A stretch of 64,000 nt of DNA, taken from NCBI GenBank assembly GCA_030998225.1, contig JAPYXD010000701.1, positions 15,794,501 through 15,858,500 on the forward strand, in the 5' to 3' direction. The DNA is from Diplolepis rosae (lineage: Eukaryota; Arthropoda; Insecta; Hymenoptera; Diplolepididae). The notes below the pieces were generated by a model that was not told where the DNA came from, made no database searches, and saw nothing but the letters and a program-made list of their open reading frames with translations. The position numbers were made by a program, and so were the translations under genes. Positions 10,796 to 22,299 of the stretch are shown piece after piece (position 1 is the stretch's first letter; each line of letters starts with the position of its first letter).

Positions 10796-11720
10796 CCCGG
10801 AAAGAAGAGAAGAATTCAGAAAAATTCAGAATCTGAATTCTCATTAATATGCGAATTTTCCTCCATCTAAAGTTCCACGAACGAGTAGAAAAAAAAGAAA
10901 AACCTATTCCTTTTAATCGACTTACAAAAATGTAATGGAAGCGTATTGAGAGGAATTAAAAAGTGGAAAAATACAGAGCAGAGACTAAAAGGGAATAGAA
11001 TAATGTCACTTTGAAGACGCAACTGAGAATTGAATTAAGTGAATTTGTTAAAATCAATAAATATTGTATTAAATTTAAAAATTATAGGTAAAAAAAAATT
11101 TCGGTAAATGATATTAAAATTTTGTTATTCATTTATTGAAAAGAGACATATTTGTCTCGGAACACATTTAAATGATATCATAACGAGAACGAGAACCTTT
11201 AACAACATTATTTTTTATATTATTAAATATATAATTTGTTTAAACAATATACACATATTTTGCGGACAGATTAGAAAGAATTAAATTTATGGAAAATACA
11301 GCATGTAAGTATGGAATTAAAAAAATTACCCTGACAAAAGTATTTAAATTTCCAAACTTATATTGCACAAGAAGGAAGAGAAATCATGTACGTGCACATA
11401 TTTTGTGAGCAGATCAGAAAGAATTAAATTAATCGAAAATACAGCATGTAAGAATGGAATTAAAATAATCATGAGAGGTGTGTCTATGCTCGGATTAAGA
11501 GGAATTAAAAAAATTGAAAAAATGTTCGCCTGCATGGAATACAACACAACTGGAAATCGTTAAGGAAATAGAAAAGAATTGGTTTCGGAGATAAACCTAT
11601 TCTTTCGTTGGGCACTTCTTCCGATGGAAAATTAGCACATTCAAAAAAATTAAATAATTCTCATTCATTCATTTAAGTCTGGAAATACTAATTTTTCTGA
11701 ATTCTTCTCTTCTTACAGGG
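10796..11720. mobile_element. 925-bp TIR element nested in foldback A
   Basis: The left end CCCGGAAAGAAGAGAAGAAT is inverted at the right (ATTCTTCTCTTCTTACAGGG). The pairing continues inward for about 130 bases with decay (AATTTTCC and AACCTATTC blocks). Removing the element and one TA rejoins GTAAAGTA with GCATTATAAC, which is the uninterrupted order at 46670 (GAAGTAGCGTTATAAC). The interior has a direct duplication: CAGATTAGAAAGAATTAAAT... at 11268 and CAGATCAGAAAGAATTAAAT... at 11414. An open frame of 66 codons (11363-11563) crosses the second unit and is of unknown meaning. Confidence 0.75.
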
Positions 11721-11787
11721 CAGCATTATAACTCATGAATGAGGCAAAATAAATAATTAACATGTTTTTATCCTTATCCCAGGTACG

Positions 11788-12130
11788 AATTTCGGTCGGC
11801 TGCCAGAGTTGGACCATCGGGACACGGTTGGCCCTACTCTGACGACCAAGATTTGGTGACCATAGTTAGGCCAACTGTGGTAGTTTCGATTTTACCAACC
11901 TTGGCAGCCAACATCTGCAACCAAAGATTTGCCCGATCGTCGACTAAACTATGGCCCAGACTCGAACTGACTGTCAGTCCAACTTTGGTGAATTGCTTTA
12001 GATGACCGTGGCAATTCAGTTGGCCCACCTCTGGGCCACGGTAAAACCAATCGTCGGCATATTAATAACTAGATTCCGTTGCCATTGCATGACCAACTGT
12101 CGGCCCAACTATGGCCCAGACTCGAACCCA
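11788..12130. repeat. Degenerate GGCC/CCAACT repeat tract
   Basis: About 340 bases are built from short, imperfect, partly palindromic units such as GGCCAACTGTGG, GGCCCAACTATGGCCCAGAC and CCAATCGTCGGC. GC content is far above the surroundings. The unit CCCAACTATGGCCCAGACTC or close variants occurs at about 11947 and 12102. It ends where the mariner fragment is truncated. It may be the terminal repeat array of an unrecognised transposon. It is not coding. Confidence 0.6.
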
Positions 12131-13010
12131 TTCCGGCCGTTTTTCGATCAACGCATGATTCAAATTGATAATTTGTTGTCGGTACCGATCCGTAGTCACC
12201 GTCTCACCAGGTTTTAATAACTCGAAGTACACCACACCACACTGGTCCCACCAAACACAGAGCATTGTCTTACGGCCAAAGCGATTTAGCCTTGGAGTCG
12301 ATGGGCCGACCTCATCAGGTGAAAGCCATGATTTTTTCCACTTCGGGTTCTCGAAATAAATCCATTTTTCGTCCCCCGTGACAATTCAATGCAGAAAAGA
12401 TTTCCTTTCGAACCGTTGAAGCAGCATTTCACAAATGGTTTTTCGATTTTTCATTTGTCTATCGTTCAGTTGGTGTGGTACCCATTTTCCATACTTTTGG
12501 ATTTTTCCCATGGCTTTTAAACGTTGGCAAATTGCTCCTCGGGTCACATTTAGTGTTTGTGCCAATTGTTGTTGCGATTAGGTTGGGTCTTCATCCAATA
12601 ACGCCTGCAATTCCTTGTCTTCGAACTTTTTCGCTGCACCAGGATGTTCATTGTCTGTAAAATCGAAATCTCCACTTTTAAATTGACGAAACCATGTCTC
12701 ACACGTTCTAATCACTGGAGCATGTTCACCATAAGTTTCTACCAGCAATCGATGAGCTTCAACTGCTTTTTTCTTTTGATGAAATAAGAAAAGCAACGAA
12801 TTCCGCAAATGCGATTTACTTGGAACGAAACTCGACATATTCACTGAGGTAAACAACTATGATGCTATTATTTTGGCAGAATGTAATTGTGTATTTTTGA
12901 AGGTTATTGTCCATAGAAAAATATGACATAGATGCCAAATCATAGAAATGTATACATATCTCTAGCGACATCTATGAGTAAAACCGGCAAATTTCAACTA
13001 ACACCCTGGT
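12130..13010 (-). pseudogene. Mariner transposase fragment (element B, 3' half missing)
   Basis: On the minus strand from the ATG at 12838 this reads MSSFVPSKSHLRN..., then YGEHAPVIRTCETWFRQFKS, the N-terminal DNA-binding part of a mariner transposase. A frameshift or stops near 12580 are followed by the catalytic domain with its first aspartate in GDEKW (about 12380) and CVWWDQCGVVYFELLKPGET (about 12220). The protein stops short at about ALIEKRPEW (12130), before the second and third aspartates, where the GGCC repeat begins. The left TIR is therefore gone. The 5' end (TACCAGGGTGTTAGTTGAAA in transposase orientation, ending near 13010) is present. This is a different subfamily from elements A and C. 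Confidence 0.88.
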
Positions 13011-13425
13011 AGACCATGTAAATTATTACTAACGAACTGTAAGAATGTATACTTCTAAAGTATACAACTTTTTATTAGATAATGTTTTTGATAAAAAAGT
13101 TTTTTCCAAGTTTCATACAAAAATACTGTTTTATAGAAATTTAATTCAGTCATTAAAAGTGTCATTTCTAGCGCTAATAAATAAAATTATTGCATATTTC
13201 AATTACCAGTTAACGTTATTTTTAACGTAGAATAAGGATAAAAACATTTTAACTATTTATTTTGCCTCATTCATGAGTTATAATGCTACTTTACGCTGGG
13301 TTTATGATAGGTTTACTCTGCAGCGTAAACCTAGCGTTCAGCCAGTTCGCTAGGGCGTCTAAGACGGGATTCTGTGGTTAGACTTGTCTCGGTGGGTAAA
13401 ACTTGTCGATTTTGCGTTCAAAGTA

Positions 13426-14652
13426 CTAGGGAGTTCAATAAATCCGTAGGATGACACAGAGATTGCACTACAAATAACTTTTTCATATTTTTCCTTGAAG
13501 TACAATCTTTTAGACGACAGCAGTTAAAATTTAAGCCAATTCGATTGTTGACTTTCAAAGTTACAAACGATAGAAGCAAACAAGTTTGGGTTTTTTTATT
13601 AAAGTGGAAAAAAATGGATTTCGTGTGCTGATTAAACACTGTTTCCTGATAGAAAGAAACACCATGCAGACAACAAAGTGAATTTATGGATGTTATGGGG
13701 AATCTTCTCCATCGAGGCAAATGGTTGATTTGTGAATTCAAACGAGGTTGTATGAGCACAAATAATGCTGAATGATCGAGAAGGCCAAAAGACGTTACGA
13801 CTCCAGAAATCATCGAAAAAATCGATATCAATTAGGTCAATGGCTAAAATTTTGCATGAGGATTTTGACACGAGAAAGCTAACCGCAAAATAGGTTCCGC
13901 GTTTGCTAATAATCGATTCAAAACGCCAGCGAGTTCGTGATTCAAAGAGTTTTCTGGACCTTTTTAACCATACTTCAAACGATTTTTTCTGCCGATTAGT
14001 GACCATTGATGAAAGATGGATCCACCACTACACACTAGAATTGGAACAATAAGCAAAACAGTTGGTAGGGCCCGGTGGAACTGCACCAAAGTGAGCAAAG
14101 ACACAACATTCGGCTGGAAACATTATGGCTTCTGCTTTTCGGATTCCAGTGGCATATTGTTTATCGACTATTTGGAAAAAGGAAAAACAATCAAAAGCGT
14201 CTATTACTGTGCAGCAATGAATTTATGGAAAGAAAAAATCACAAGAAAACGGCCTCATTTGTTGAAGAAAAGATACAAATATATGCAAAACAATACATCA
14301 GCTCGCAAATCGATAAAAACGATGGCAAAAATTAATGGATTACGCTTTGAATTGCTTTTATTGCACATGACACATTATTCTCCAGATCTAACCCCTAACG
14401 ACTTTTATATGATCCCAAACTTACAGAGATGGCTCTAAGGACAGAGATTCTCATCAAATGATGAGCTCAAATAGGAAACCTACGGCTACTTTGGAGGCCT
14501 TGACAAATCGTATTATAGGAGATGCATCGAAATGTTTAAAGATCGTTGGACTAAGTATATCGAGCTAAAAGGAGATTATTTTGAAGAATAAGTAGGATTT
14601 TCGCCACAGAAGTTGTTTCTTTGTCATCCTATGGACTTATTGAACTCCCTAG
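13426..14652 (+). mobile_element. Mariner element C with degraded transposase
   Basis: The TIRs are CTAGGGAGTTCAATAAATCC (left) and the inverse GGACTTATTGAACTCCCTAG (right), flanked by TA (13424-13425 and 14653-14654). Plus-strand transposase remains run from about 13630: EFKRGCMSTNNAE, then CEDFDTRKLT-like helix-turn-helix remnants broken by stops, the first aspartate in TIDERWIHHYT (about 14010), then DYLEKGKTIKSVYY. The second catalytic site reads MQNNTS where DNA is usual, so that aspartate is lost, and the third is HYSPDLTPNDF. The C-terminus decays near 14580 (KGDYFEE). It is inactive. Confidence 0.9.
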
Positions 14653-14671
14653 TACATGCAGTCATCATGGC

Positions 14672-15665
14672 GAGAGACCCGAGCCAAGCTCAACGAAATG
14701 TGAATTTCGTAGCTAAATGCGTAAGTAACCGTCTTAGGGATCATGGTATGGAGTTGGCAGTTTAGAATGCAGTGGTAGTGGTGTTAATAGGGCGCAGGAG
14801 GTTCGATGATTCAAAAGTAAGATCGTTGATGCCAAAAAAATTGTCAGATACCCAGACATGGTATTATACCCAAAGCTTACATATTGGGAAAAGATTCAGA
14901 AGGCGGTAAACATGGTAGGCAAAAAGTAACTACATTGTCAAGGCTCGTGCTAACATAGCTGGATCCAGGAACTGCAAGAGAACCCTGATTAGTTTTATTC
15001 ATTCTGTCACGCTGTACGGAGCGGAGACATGGGTGGAAGTATTTCACAGAGAAAAAATTGGTAAAGCAGCCGCTCCAGCTTTAGTGGCGCAGTGCTAAAG
15101 CGCGTTTAGTGCAACAGCAACATCGTATTTGGGTGATGAGCTGCTTCAAACGTGCGTACAAAGACTTCCCCGCGTGTATTTGTCGATACGACAATACCCT
15201 GTATATAATGAGTGCTAATTTTCAACACTGGTGCTACGACCACACAATTTTAGGATAACAGCTTGCCCAAAACGGAAAACGAGAATGTCCACGATACAGA
15301 GAAGTAGAGCGCTGAGGATCGTGAATGCATATAGGACGGTCTTACAAGCGTAGCGTAAGTCGCGACCATCAAACTGATTGCTGGGGAGGAAAAGCGCATT
15401 TCTAATAGGACAGAAGGCGAACCGAAAGATGACAGAGTAGGTGAACTGCTGACAGAATTGGTACGCGTACTACACCTTCTTCGAGTGTGACCGATTTGCA
15501 GACACGAGACGTGTGCCTAAAATGGTCACCGGAAAAATGTGGACGCCGAAAAACATCGTCACGACTATGCATAGGTCTTAAAATCATTGGAACCTGGTGT
15601 CGTCATTTGTTGAAGAGGTGCTTCGTACTAAGGAGAATAGGGAGGCGCGAAAAGAGGGGCTGAAT
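14672..15665 (+). pseudogene. R1-like LINE ORF2 remnant (C-terminal half)
   Basis: Stop- and frameshift-riddled plus-strand sequence keeps the ordered landmarks of the R1-type non-LTR retrotransposon polyprotein. These are NFVAKCVSNRLRDHGMELAV (about 14700, late reverse transcriptase), YPDMVLYPKLTYWEKIQKAV (about 14850), the thumb motif SVTLYGAETW (about 15002), RALRIVNAYRTV (about 15306), and the C-terminal region with YTFFECDRFADTRR (about 15475) and SFVEEVLRTKENREARKEG (about 15600). The last resembles the conserved segment around the C-terminal CCHC knuckle. The endonuclease and the first part of the RT are absent. R1 elements normally sit in 28S rDNA, but relatives insert elsewhere, and no rDNA is visible here. 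Confidence 0.8.
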
Positions 15666-16390
15666 CCCTAACCTAGAGAGAAGATTTCAAATACAAAGCT
15701 GCTTCGAATTAGCCCAGCTAGAGAAAGGAGAACGCTCAGGAAGAGTGTCGTATGTAAATGACCTATGACCCTGAAGTAATGCGAAAGGGGTTTCGGGAGC
15801 ATGGATAGGCGAAAGGTGAGGGGTACTTTTACTAGGTAGGGCCATTAATGGATGAGTCTTGCACTACCGACTCTATGGTGTGCGTATGTTCATTTCCTCC
15901 ACCAGGAAACAAGAATTAATAGCTTAGGACAGTCGATAGTCGGACAAGCGTCGTGTGTCCTAGTATCAAGACTTTGGTTTGCCGTAAGTAAATTTTGGCT
16001 GGCTTGACGAACTAGGAGAGATACTTGCAATAAAAGTTTGTTGGGAAGGAGATGGGAACTAATGGAGGTCACAATTTTGCATATGAAATTCCCCAAACTA
16101 CGGGTCCTAGCGCGCCATAGTTTGACACAGGTCGTGAGTCATGATGTTTCCATCAATGCTTTAGTAAATACCAAGTCCTGGCCTTCAGAAATTATTCAAT
16201 CTTAACCTTTGGTTAGAATCGGACACCTTAGTGTAATTCTATTCAGCAGTCAGAATTAAATAAACTCTGACGATGGAGACGTGCTAACAGACTTCCCACT
16301 AAAATGCTTAACTATGAACGCAAACGCGCCATAACGTACTTCAAGTTGTGGGTCATTACGTTCCCACAGAGTCATTCAAAAACGTACGTG
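15666..16390 (+). repeat. Probable 3' flank of the LINE
   Basis: GC-richer than its surroundings and without an open frame. It shares a run of motifs with 10540-10665 (AGCT(T/C)AGGACAGT, GACGAACTAGG) and scattered ones with 6885-7140. I infer LINE 3' untranslated sequence plus decayed neighbours. The ends are not defined. Confidence 0.4.
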
Positions 16391-17807
16391 CTGGAAAGAT
16401 ATGCACGAAATACAAAAGAGGCTTTTAATTTTTCAGAAAATGTTAAAGTATTCTAAAAAATTTAAGATAATTTAATTAAATTTTAAAAGTACTGAAAGAA
16501 ATTTAGAAAAAATTGGTAATTCGATAATTTATGGTGAATTTGTTTTGGAATTGAGAAAAATATTTGAGCATTCAAGAAATTAAAATAGAAAACATATTGG
16601 TGAGTCATTTAGTTTTTTAAACAATATCTACATTACAAAATTTCATGATATTCTATATAATGTTATTATTTTTCACAATAATAGAAAAAAATATGATCTA
16701 TTTAAAATGTATCATATTGATAATAAATTAAATGGTTTTTTTGCTTTACTAGGACAAAAAAGTCGCTATCTTTTGGGAATTAATTAAAAATAAACCATCT
16801 AAAATACTCTAATAAAATTTGATAAACATATAAAAAAGGCTTTATTAAATTAAGAAATCCGATTAGAAAGGTAGAAATAAAAAATTTTACCATAACTTTG
16901 AACGTATTTTTCACGTAACCACGTTTTAAGTCTGCAAATATACCCCATTAAGCCCTAATTATTCAATTATCGTTACAAATTGTCCAGAAAACCCGTTTCC
17001 ATGTCATGGTCCATAATCATTAAAAACTATCAAGTTCCATGGAAATCGAAAAATTTTGAGTTAAAAAAAGGTTTTGGGAAAAAAATTTGGATTTAATTGT
17101 TTATAAAATTAAAAATAAATATTCATTAATGAATGCAGTTCATGCCATAGAGATAGATTTTATGAAGTTTCCAAAACTAACATTACAATGATCGCATATT
17201 AATGACGTAATGAGGTGCTATTGCAGACTTGGAACATTGTTCTGAGAATAACACGTTCAAAGTTTTGTGAGGAATTTCTTTTTATTATTTTAATTCAATT
17301 TCTTAATTTAACAAAACATCTTTTATATTTATATCGATTTTCATGAGTGTAACTTAAATCGTTTCTTCTCTATAAATTTCCAAGAGAAAGCGATTTTTTC
17401 GACCCAAGAAAGTAGAAAACACCTTAGGTGTTCTTAATCAATATAGCAATTATAGTGGATAAGTGTTAATGCATTAACTTTCAAGAACAGCAAGCACACC
17501 ATTTTCTGTATGTTTCAGAGAGAAATAAAAGTAATAGAAGAGAAATGTTTCCACTTTTATTGTCAAAGGGAATAGTTGGTCATTGTCATATCACTAAATA
17601 AAGCTCTTCTTTCTGTTTTCTCTCAAAGTTTTTGTAATCTTTTTCAATAGAAAGCTAAGATATTAAATTTATTGATATTGCACATTTACACGTATATTTT
17701 CGAAAAAAAATGGCCATTGGATAATACCTTTTATCTTAACTTACAATTAATATAAAAAATGGATAACTTAGGCTTTTTTTCTAGGTGCAAGCAAAATTTT
17801 TACGATA
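16391..17807. other. No recognisable gene
   Basis: AT-rich sequence with no open frame above 60 codons, no inverted repeats and no similarity I could find to the rest of the window. Confidence 0.5.
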
Positions 17808-18417
17808 TCAGTATATTGTGCAATTACACGGAGAAAAACGGAGGGTCGAAGCTAGAGGTTCAAACTCTCGATTTATGATCAGCTTGATTACCACAGAGAA
17901 ACAGTCACACTATCAAGATATTCAAATCGATCCTCTGGGATGATCAAGTTGAATATCTTGTTTTAAATTTTCATTTCGACCCTCAAGGATGATCAAATCG
18001 ACCTTGTACAATGATCAAATCGATTATTTTTTTCTGACCCTCTACAGATGACCAGTTTGATTATCTAGAAGGCTGTCCTATAGTCGATCATCATATTTGG
18101 TCGACCTGACCCTCTAGATATTCAGGCTAACCCTCCATTTTTCTCCGTGTAGGGAAATAAATGTTTTTCCTGTGTTGCACACGATTTATTTTCTACTGGA
18201 GCATCAAAAAATGGATTTTTCTACTAGCGGGTCATAAAGTGCAATTATTTGCCTCCTTTAGGGCAAGAAAATCTATTTTTTGAACCCCCAAGTGAAAAAA
18301 ATTCGTATGCAAAACAGGAACAACATTTATTTTACTCCCTAGTTTAATAATATACTATTGTTTGCTCCGGAGGGGGCAATAAAATGCCCTTTATGACCCG
18401 CCAGTAAAAAACAGTAT
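17808..18417 (+). repeat. Hairpin repeat, copy 3 (interrupted)
   Basis: The beginning (ATATTGTGCAAT) and the continuation (GGGAAATAAATG...TGTTGCACACGATT) match the hairpin repeats at 4150 and 29432, but a TIR element (17827-18149) splits them. The rest is divergent and longer. It has two hairpin-like blocks: CTACTAGCGGGTCATAAAGT (18220) and GCAATAAAATGCCCTTTATG-ACCCGCCAGTA (18386-18416). GGGCAAGAAAATC lies between them. Confidence 0.65.
17827..18149. mobile_element. 323-bp TIR element (CACGGAGAAAA ends)
   Basis: The left CACGGAGAAAAACGGAGGGT is inverted at the right (ACCCTCCATTTTTCTCCGTG), with TA on both sides. Inside, GATCAAATCGA/TTGATCAT-type motifs recur about every 30-60 bases in both orientations. 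It is inserted at the TA of GTGCAA(C/T)TAGGG of the hairpin repeat, whose uninterrupted form exists in three other copies. It is non-autonomous. Confidence 0.85.
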
Positions 18418-18648
18418 TTTTTTATATTAATTGATTATACAAATGATATCCTCAATCCTTGATTTCTTTCCTAGAAGCTATTTGACATTTGGAGATAAAA
18501 TTTCCTAATCGATAATACTTCGTAAACAATTTGCCAATTTCAGCTAAAAAATATATAAATAATAAATTTCGATGTACTTCAAGACCATGGATGAACCAGA
18601 CCACGTGACTTGGGTAATTACAATTGCAGTCTAGAAGGTCAAAAACTA

Positions 18649-19779
18649 CACTGAGAGAAATCTACATAGTAATTGTAACTGATACGTCTCAACTAATTGA
18701 TTTTAGTAAAAGCAATTAGTTGGGACATATTAGTTGCAATTACCCTACGCTGATGGAAATTGCTCGAGAGTTTTAGCCATTCGGTTGTAGGTAGAGAATT
18801 TATAATTGTATTTATAATATAATATGTCTCTTTAAACTATGGAGCATGTTGAAGACAGTAATCAAAATATTGTAAGTGAAACTGGTCGAATCAGAAATTT
18901 AATATCGGAAGGCGGACTATAAATATTGCTATAGCAACCAATAATATGGTTGATTCTCTCATATTCATTCAGTTATAATCGGATGGTCAAAATCAGGAAG
19001 GAATAATAAGGAGACCAAACTGCCATGGGAAACTTTTCCGAATCTGGCAGGAGCAACGGCACGGTAAGTGCCCGGCTTGTAAGTTGGAAGTAGTGGAAAG
19101 GAGTGCGCAAGTGCGCAGTTGTCCTCTTCTTACTCACGGCAAAATGTGCGAGTGAGACGAACTTGTCAAATTGGCAACCCGGTACGCGACACGACATTGC
19201 TAAGAAAAAAATTTATTATATTAAATGCATTATATTATATTGCATGCGATCTTGAAAATTTCTTGGATTAAATCCCCTCACCTTTAAAGGGAAAAACTAT
19301 TCAACATTATTTAACACACGATTTACGAAGTAATAACAAATACCATAATTTCAATTTCAAGATTTACAATCTTATATTCGATATATACTTACCACCTTTA
19401 TAATGCACTCCTTTAGCTTTATAGGAGTCCTGAGATAATATTTGTTTTTTAAACTAAATTGAAATTGAACTCTGGCTTAGATCAATTTGACAATTTGACA
19501 AATTCGTCTCACTCGCACATTTTCTCGTGAGTAAGAAGAGGACAACTGCGCACTTGCGCACTCCTTTCCACTACTTCCAACTTACAAGCCGGGCACTTAC
19601 CGTGCCGTTGCTCCTGCCAAGTCGCTTACATGAAGATAGGCCTCCTTATTATTCCTTCGTGGTCAAAATACACATTCCATATTGCTGTATCTATGCCAGC
19701 AATAAAGTAAGGTTAAATTAATCATAAATATGGTTGTAACGGCCATTCCTTTCTATCAGTGTAAAAATTTCTCTCAGTA
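18649..19779. mobile_element. 1.13 kb palindromic TIR element (CACTGAGAGAAAT ends)
   Basis: CACTGAGAGAAAT (left) and ATTTCTCTCAGT (right) are the ends, with TA outside. Inside, a block of about 165 bases (about 19000-19165) is repeated inverted at about 19500-19660, containing GGAAAGGAGTGCGCAAGTGC and AACGGCACGGTAAGTGCCCG. Because of this, nearly the same peptide (KKRTTAHLRTPFHYFQLTSR...) is readable on the minus strand at 18973-19197 and on the plus strand at 19527-19721. I treat these as arm sequence, not genes. The high GC of the arms contrasts with the AT-rich spacer. Confidence 0.75.
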
Positions 19780-21776
19780 TAGTAACCAGAATAAATGTTT
19801 GTAACTGTTCAGCAGAAAAAATCAATTTTAGTTATTCGTTTTTTTTGCCTCGCAACAATATCTCTGATCTCTGAAGTGGCTTCTCTCCTTGTGAGTTTAA
19901 TAAAAGCAAATTAACATAAAATAAATTCTGATGCCTGTGAGGAAGAAAATTATAATTAATAACTTTCCACCTTAATTTTGCATTCATTATGAAATTAGTC
20001 ATATTCAAGTAGATCTGTTTACTTTAAGGAGGATTAAAATGTTTCTTTTTAGCCTTAAGTGGAACACATCAATTATTGTAGAAAGGTCTCATGAAAACGT
20101 ATTGATTTGCCTCTACGACGCATTTGCCATCTACTGTCAAAATTACTTTTCCTGTAGCGGATCACAAACAATAAGGGTTGGATAAGATTACACATTGCAA
20201 TCAACCCCCTGATAAGTAAGATCTATTTAGCAGAACAAATTGCAAAACTATTATTAGATCACAAACAAACTTAATCAAGAATCTTCCAGAAGATTTTTAC
20301 GCTGCAGAAGGATTTCAGAAAATTCTATAACATTCTAAGATATTCGTTGAGTCTGAATTAACAGATTCAAAATTTTACAAGACAATTTAAATTGGCCAAT
20401 TATACCAGTGCATGACAATTTAGAATATAAATTAAATTTTCTGAAATACTTGAAAGTGTTTAAACAATTATAAAACATTACAATTTTTTTATTCCTTAAG
20501 ATTCCAGGATATTCTCTTGAAACGAATCTAAACAAAGAGTGAAATGTTTCAATCTTTTTTTAAAGTAGAAACTTTAAGAAACATTGTAGGAACTTCTAGA
20601 AACTTTTGAAAAGATCACAGAACATTTTAAAATTTTCAAAGTATTCTAGATTTGTAAATTAAGAAAGAATTCAATAATAATGTAATAATAAAATGCTTTT
20701 GAAGTATAGAAAAAAATTTAATTCATTTTGTCGTTCACCTTACAATATCCTAAAAGGTCAATGAAAACTTTTCGTAACATGTAAAATATTTTGAAATAAC
20801 TCTAAAGATTCCAGAAAAAAAAGAAGTATTTTGGAGTATTTTAGCACGAAATTAATTTCCAGAGTGTTCTAGAAGTTTTTACAGGTTCTAGAAGCTTCTA
20901 TATTGTTTAACAAATTAAGATCTATGTCTTGCATAGTCTTTTCCAAGTGTGAAAGTTTCCGTGATGTTTCATCTATTTTAAAATATCTCAGAATTGTTCT
21001 TTCACATTTTTCTGAAATCGCCTCGTTATTTCTGCATTTTCCATCCATTTTGTAATTTTTCTTTGTATCCACTTTCCCGTATTTAAAATCTAAGTGAACA
21101 TTCTACAAATATTCTGCCGGAACTCTTGACTTCTTTCACTTTGAAGAAAATAATAAAAACATAAAATAAATTTAAAATTTCCACATTCTCTAAACTCGCC
21201 CAAGGATGGAAAAAATGTTAGATCGCCCACTTGAGAATAAATCCAAACGAAATATCGTCTCTCTGGTCTAACTGAAGATATATTTATTTGTGGACGAGAA
21301 TGTTAAATTGATCGGTTGTACTGTATTGTACTTTATATCTTACGAAGAGGACTTTCAGAGCAATTGAGTGTACTGGTGGAAAGATTTTATGCATACTGAG
21401 AGGGTGGAAACGACAGAGATAAAAAGCAGACAAAATAAATCCATATATAGACGCTAAGTGATTGAATCGATCTTTGTTTATGTAATCAAGACTGCGTCCA
21501 CTTCTGCGAAAATGTGAGAGTGAACGGGGGGTGGATATTCGTAGATATAGATCACTTTTAAAAGATACAGTATATAAATTCATGAGATTAAATGATATCA
21601 GTCATTTTTTTTTTTTCATTCTAACGAACCACCAGACTCGGTTTTTGCAAACCCAGACAAATTTCATCCGAGTTTTCTACATATTCAACCTCGTGAGCAT
21701 TTATTTTTTAGCCTGACATTCTTCACACACCAGGTTATAATTGTTATTAGCGCGACGTACGATTCATGCACAAACT
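19780..21776. other. No recognisable gene
   Basis: AT-rich. Frames at 20335-20535, 20869-21072 and 21284-21583 (all minus) show no motifs. Many short TTCTAGA/AAAATTTT words recur, but I see no defined repeat unit. Confidence 0.45.
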
Positions 21777-21916
21777 CCTAGGTAGAAATAGAATGGACAA
21801 CTTTCGAGGTGCATCACGCTTCACTCGACAATGACACGAGTTGACATGGGATAAGCAGAGCTTTGTCGAGATGAGCGTGACGCGCCACAAAATTAACTAT
21901 TCCATTTCTACCTGGG
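21777..21916. repeat. 140-bp foldback MITE
   Basis: CCTAGGTAGAAATAGAATGG at the left pairs with CCATTTCTACCTGGG at the right. The arms continue through GCATCACGCT...CTCGACAA and TTGTCGAGATGAGCGTGACGC. Only a short loop remains. No coding capacity and no obvious target duplication. Confidence 0.7.
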
Positions 21917-22299
21917 CTAGTTCAGTGGTGAATAATAAATCTAAAAATGAATTCAGCCGAGTATTCACAAGTACACATTCATTTATTTTCAAATCTTCCA
22001 AAACGAATTAAATTGACATCAATTAAAAATATTCAGAGAAAATCTGTAATGTGGATAAAATCCATAATAGTAGGGTGTTTAAAAACTTCAAGGACTCGAA
22101 ACTAATCGAATCCTCAAAACACAAAAAACACAACCAAATTTGGACGAAAATCACCACACCTCAATAGAACCATTAGAAAACTAACCGTGAGAAAAACAAA
22201 CAAAAAAGGAGTAAAGAAAAAAGAAGGCAACCTTCCAAAACTCCTTCCTTATTTTTCTTTCTTTCGTCCTCTTTTGTTTTTATGTTTTGTTTTATAAAT

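Larger units (their letters stand above)
10737..13356. mobile_element. Composite foldback element A
   Basis: The ends GCCCTAGCGAACTGGCTGAA (left) and its inverse (right, ending 13356) frame subterminal palindromic blocks GCTAGGTTT...GCAGCGTAAACCTAGC. Further in, GTTATAACTCATGAATGAGG, TTTTTATCCTTAT and AATAAAATTATTGCATAT occur in inverted orientation on the two sides. The same units in the same order build the palindrome at 46611-47166. Three later or captured sequences fill the middle: a TIR element (10796-11720), a GGCC repeat (about 11788-12130) and a mariner fragment (about 12130-13010). No transposase for the foldback itself is visible. Confidence 0.8.

Noticed and set aside
13418..14006. 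Minus-strand frames of 124-137 codons
   Set aside because: Antisense of mariner C N-terminal remnants, with no independent motif.
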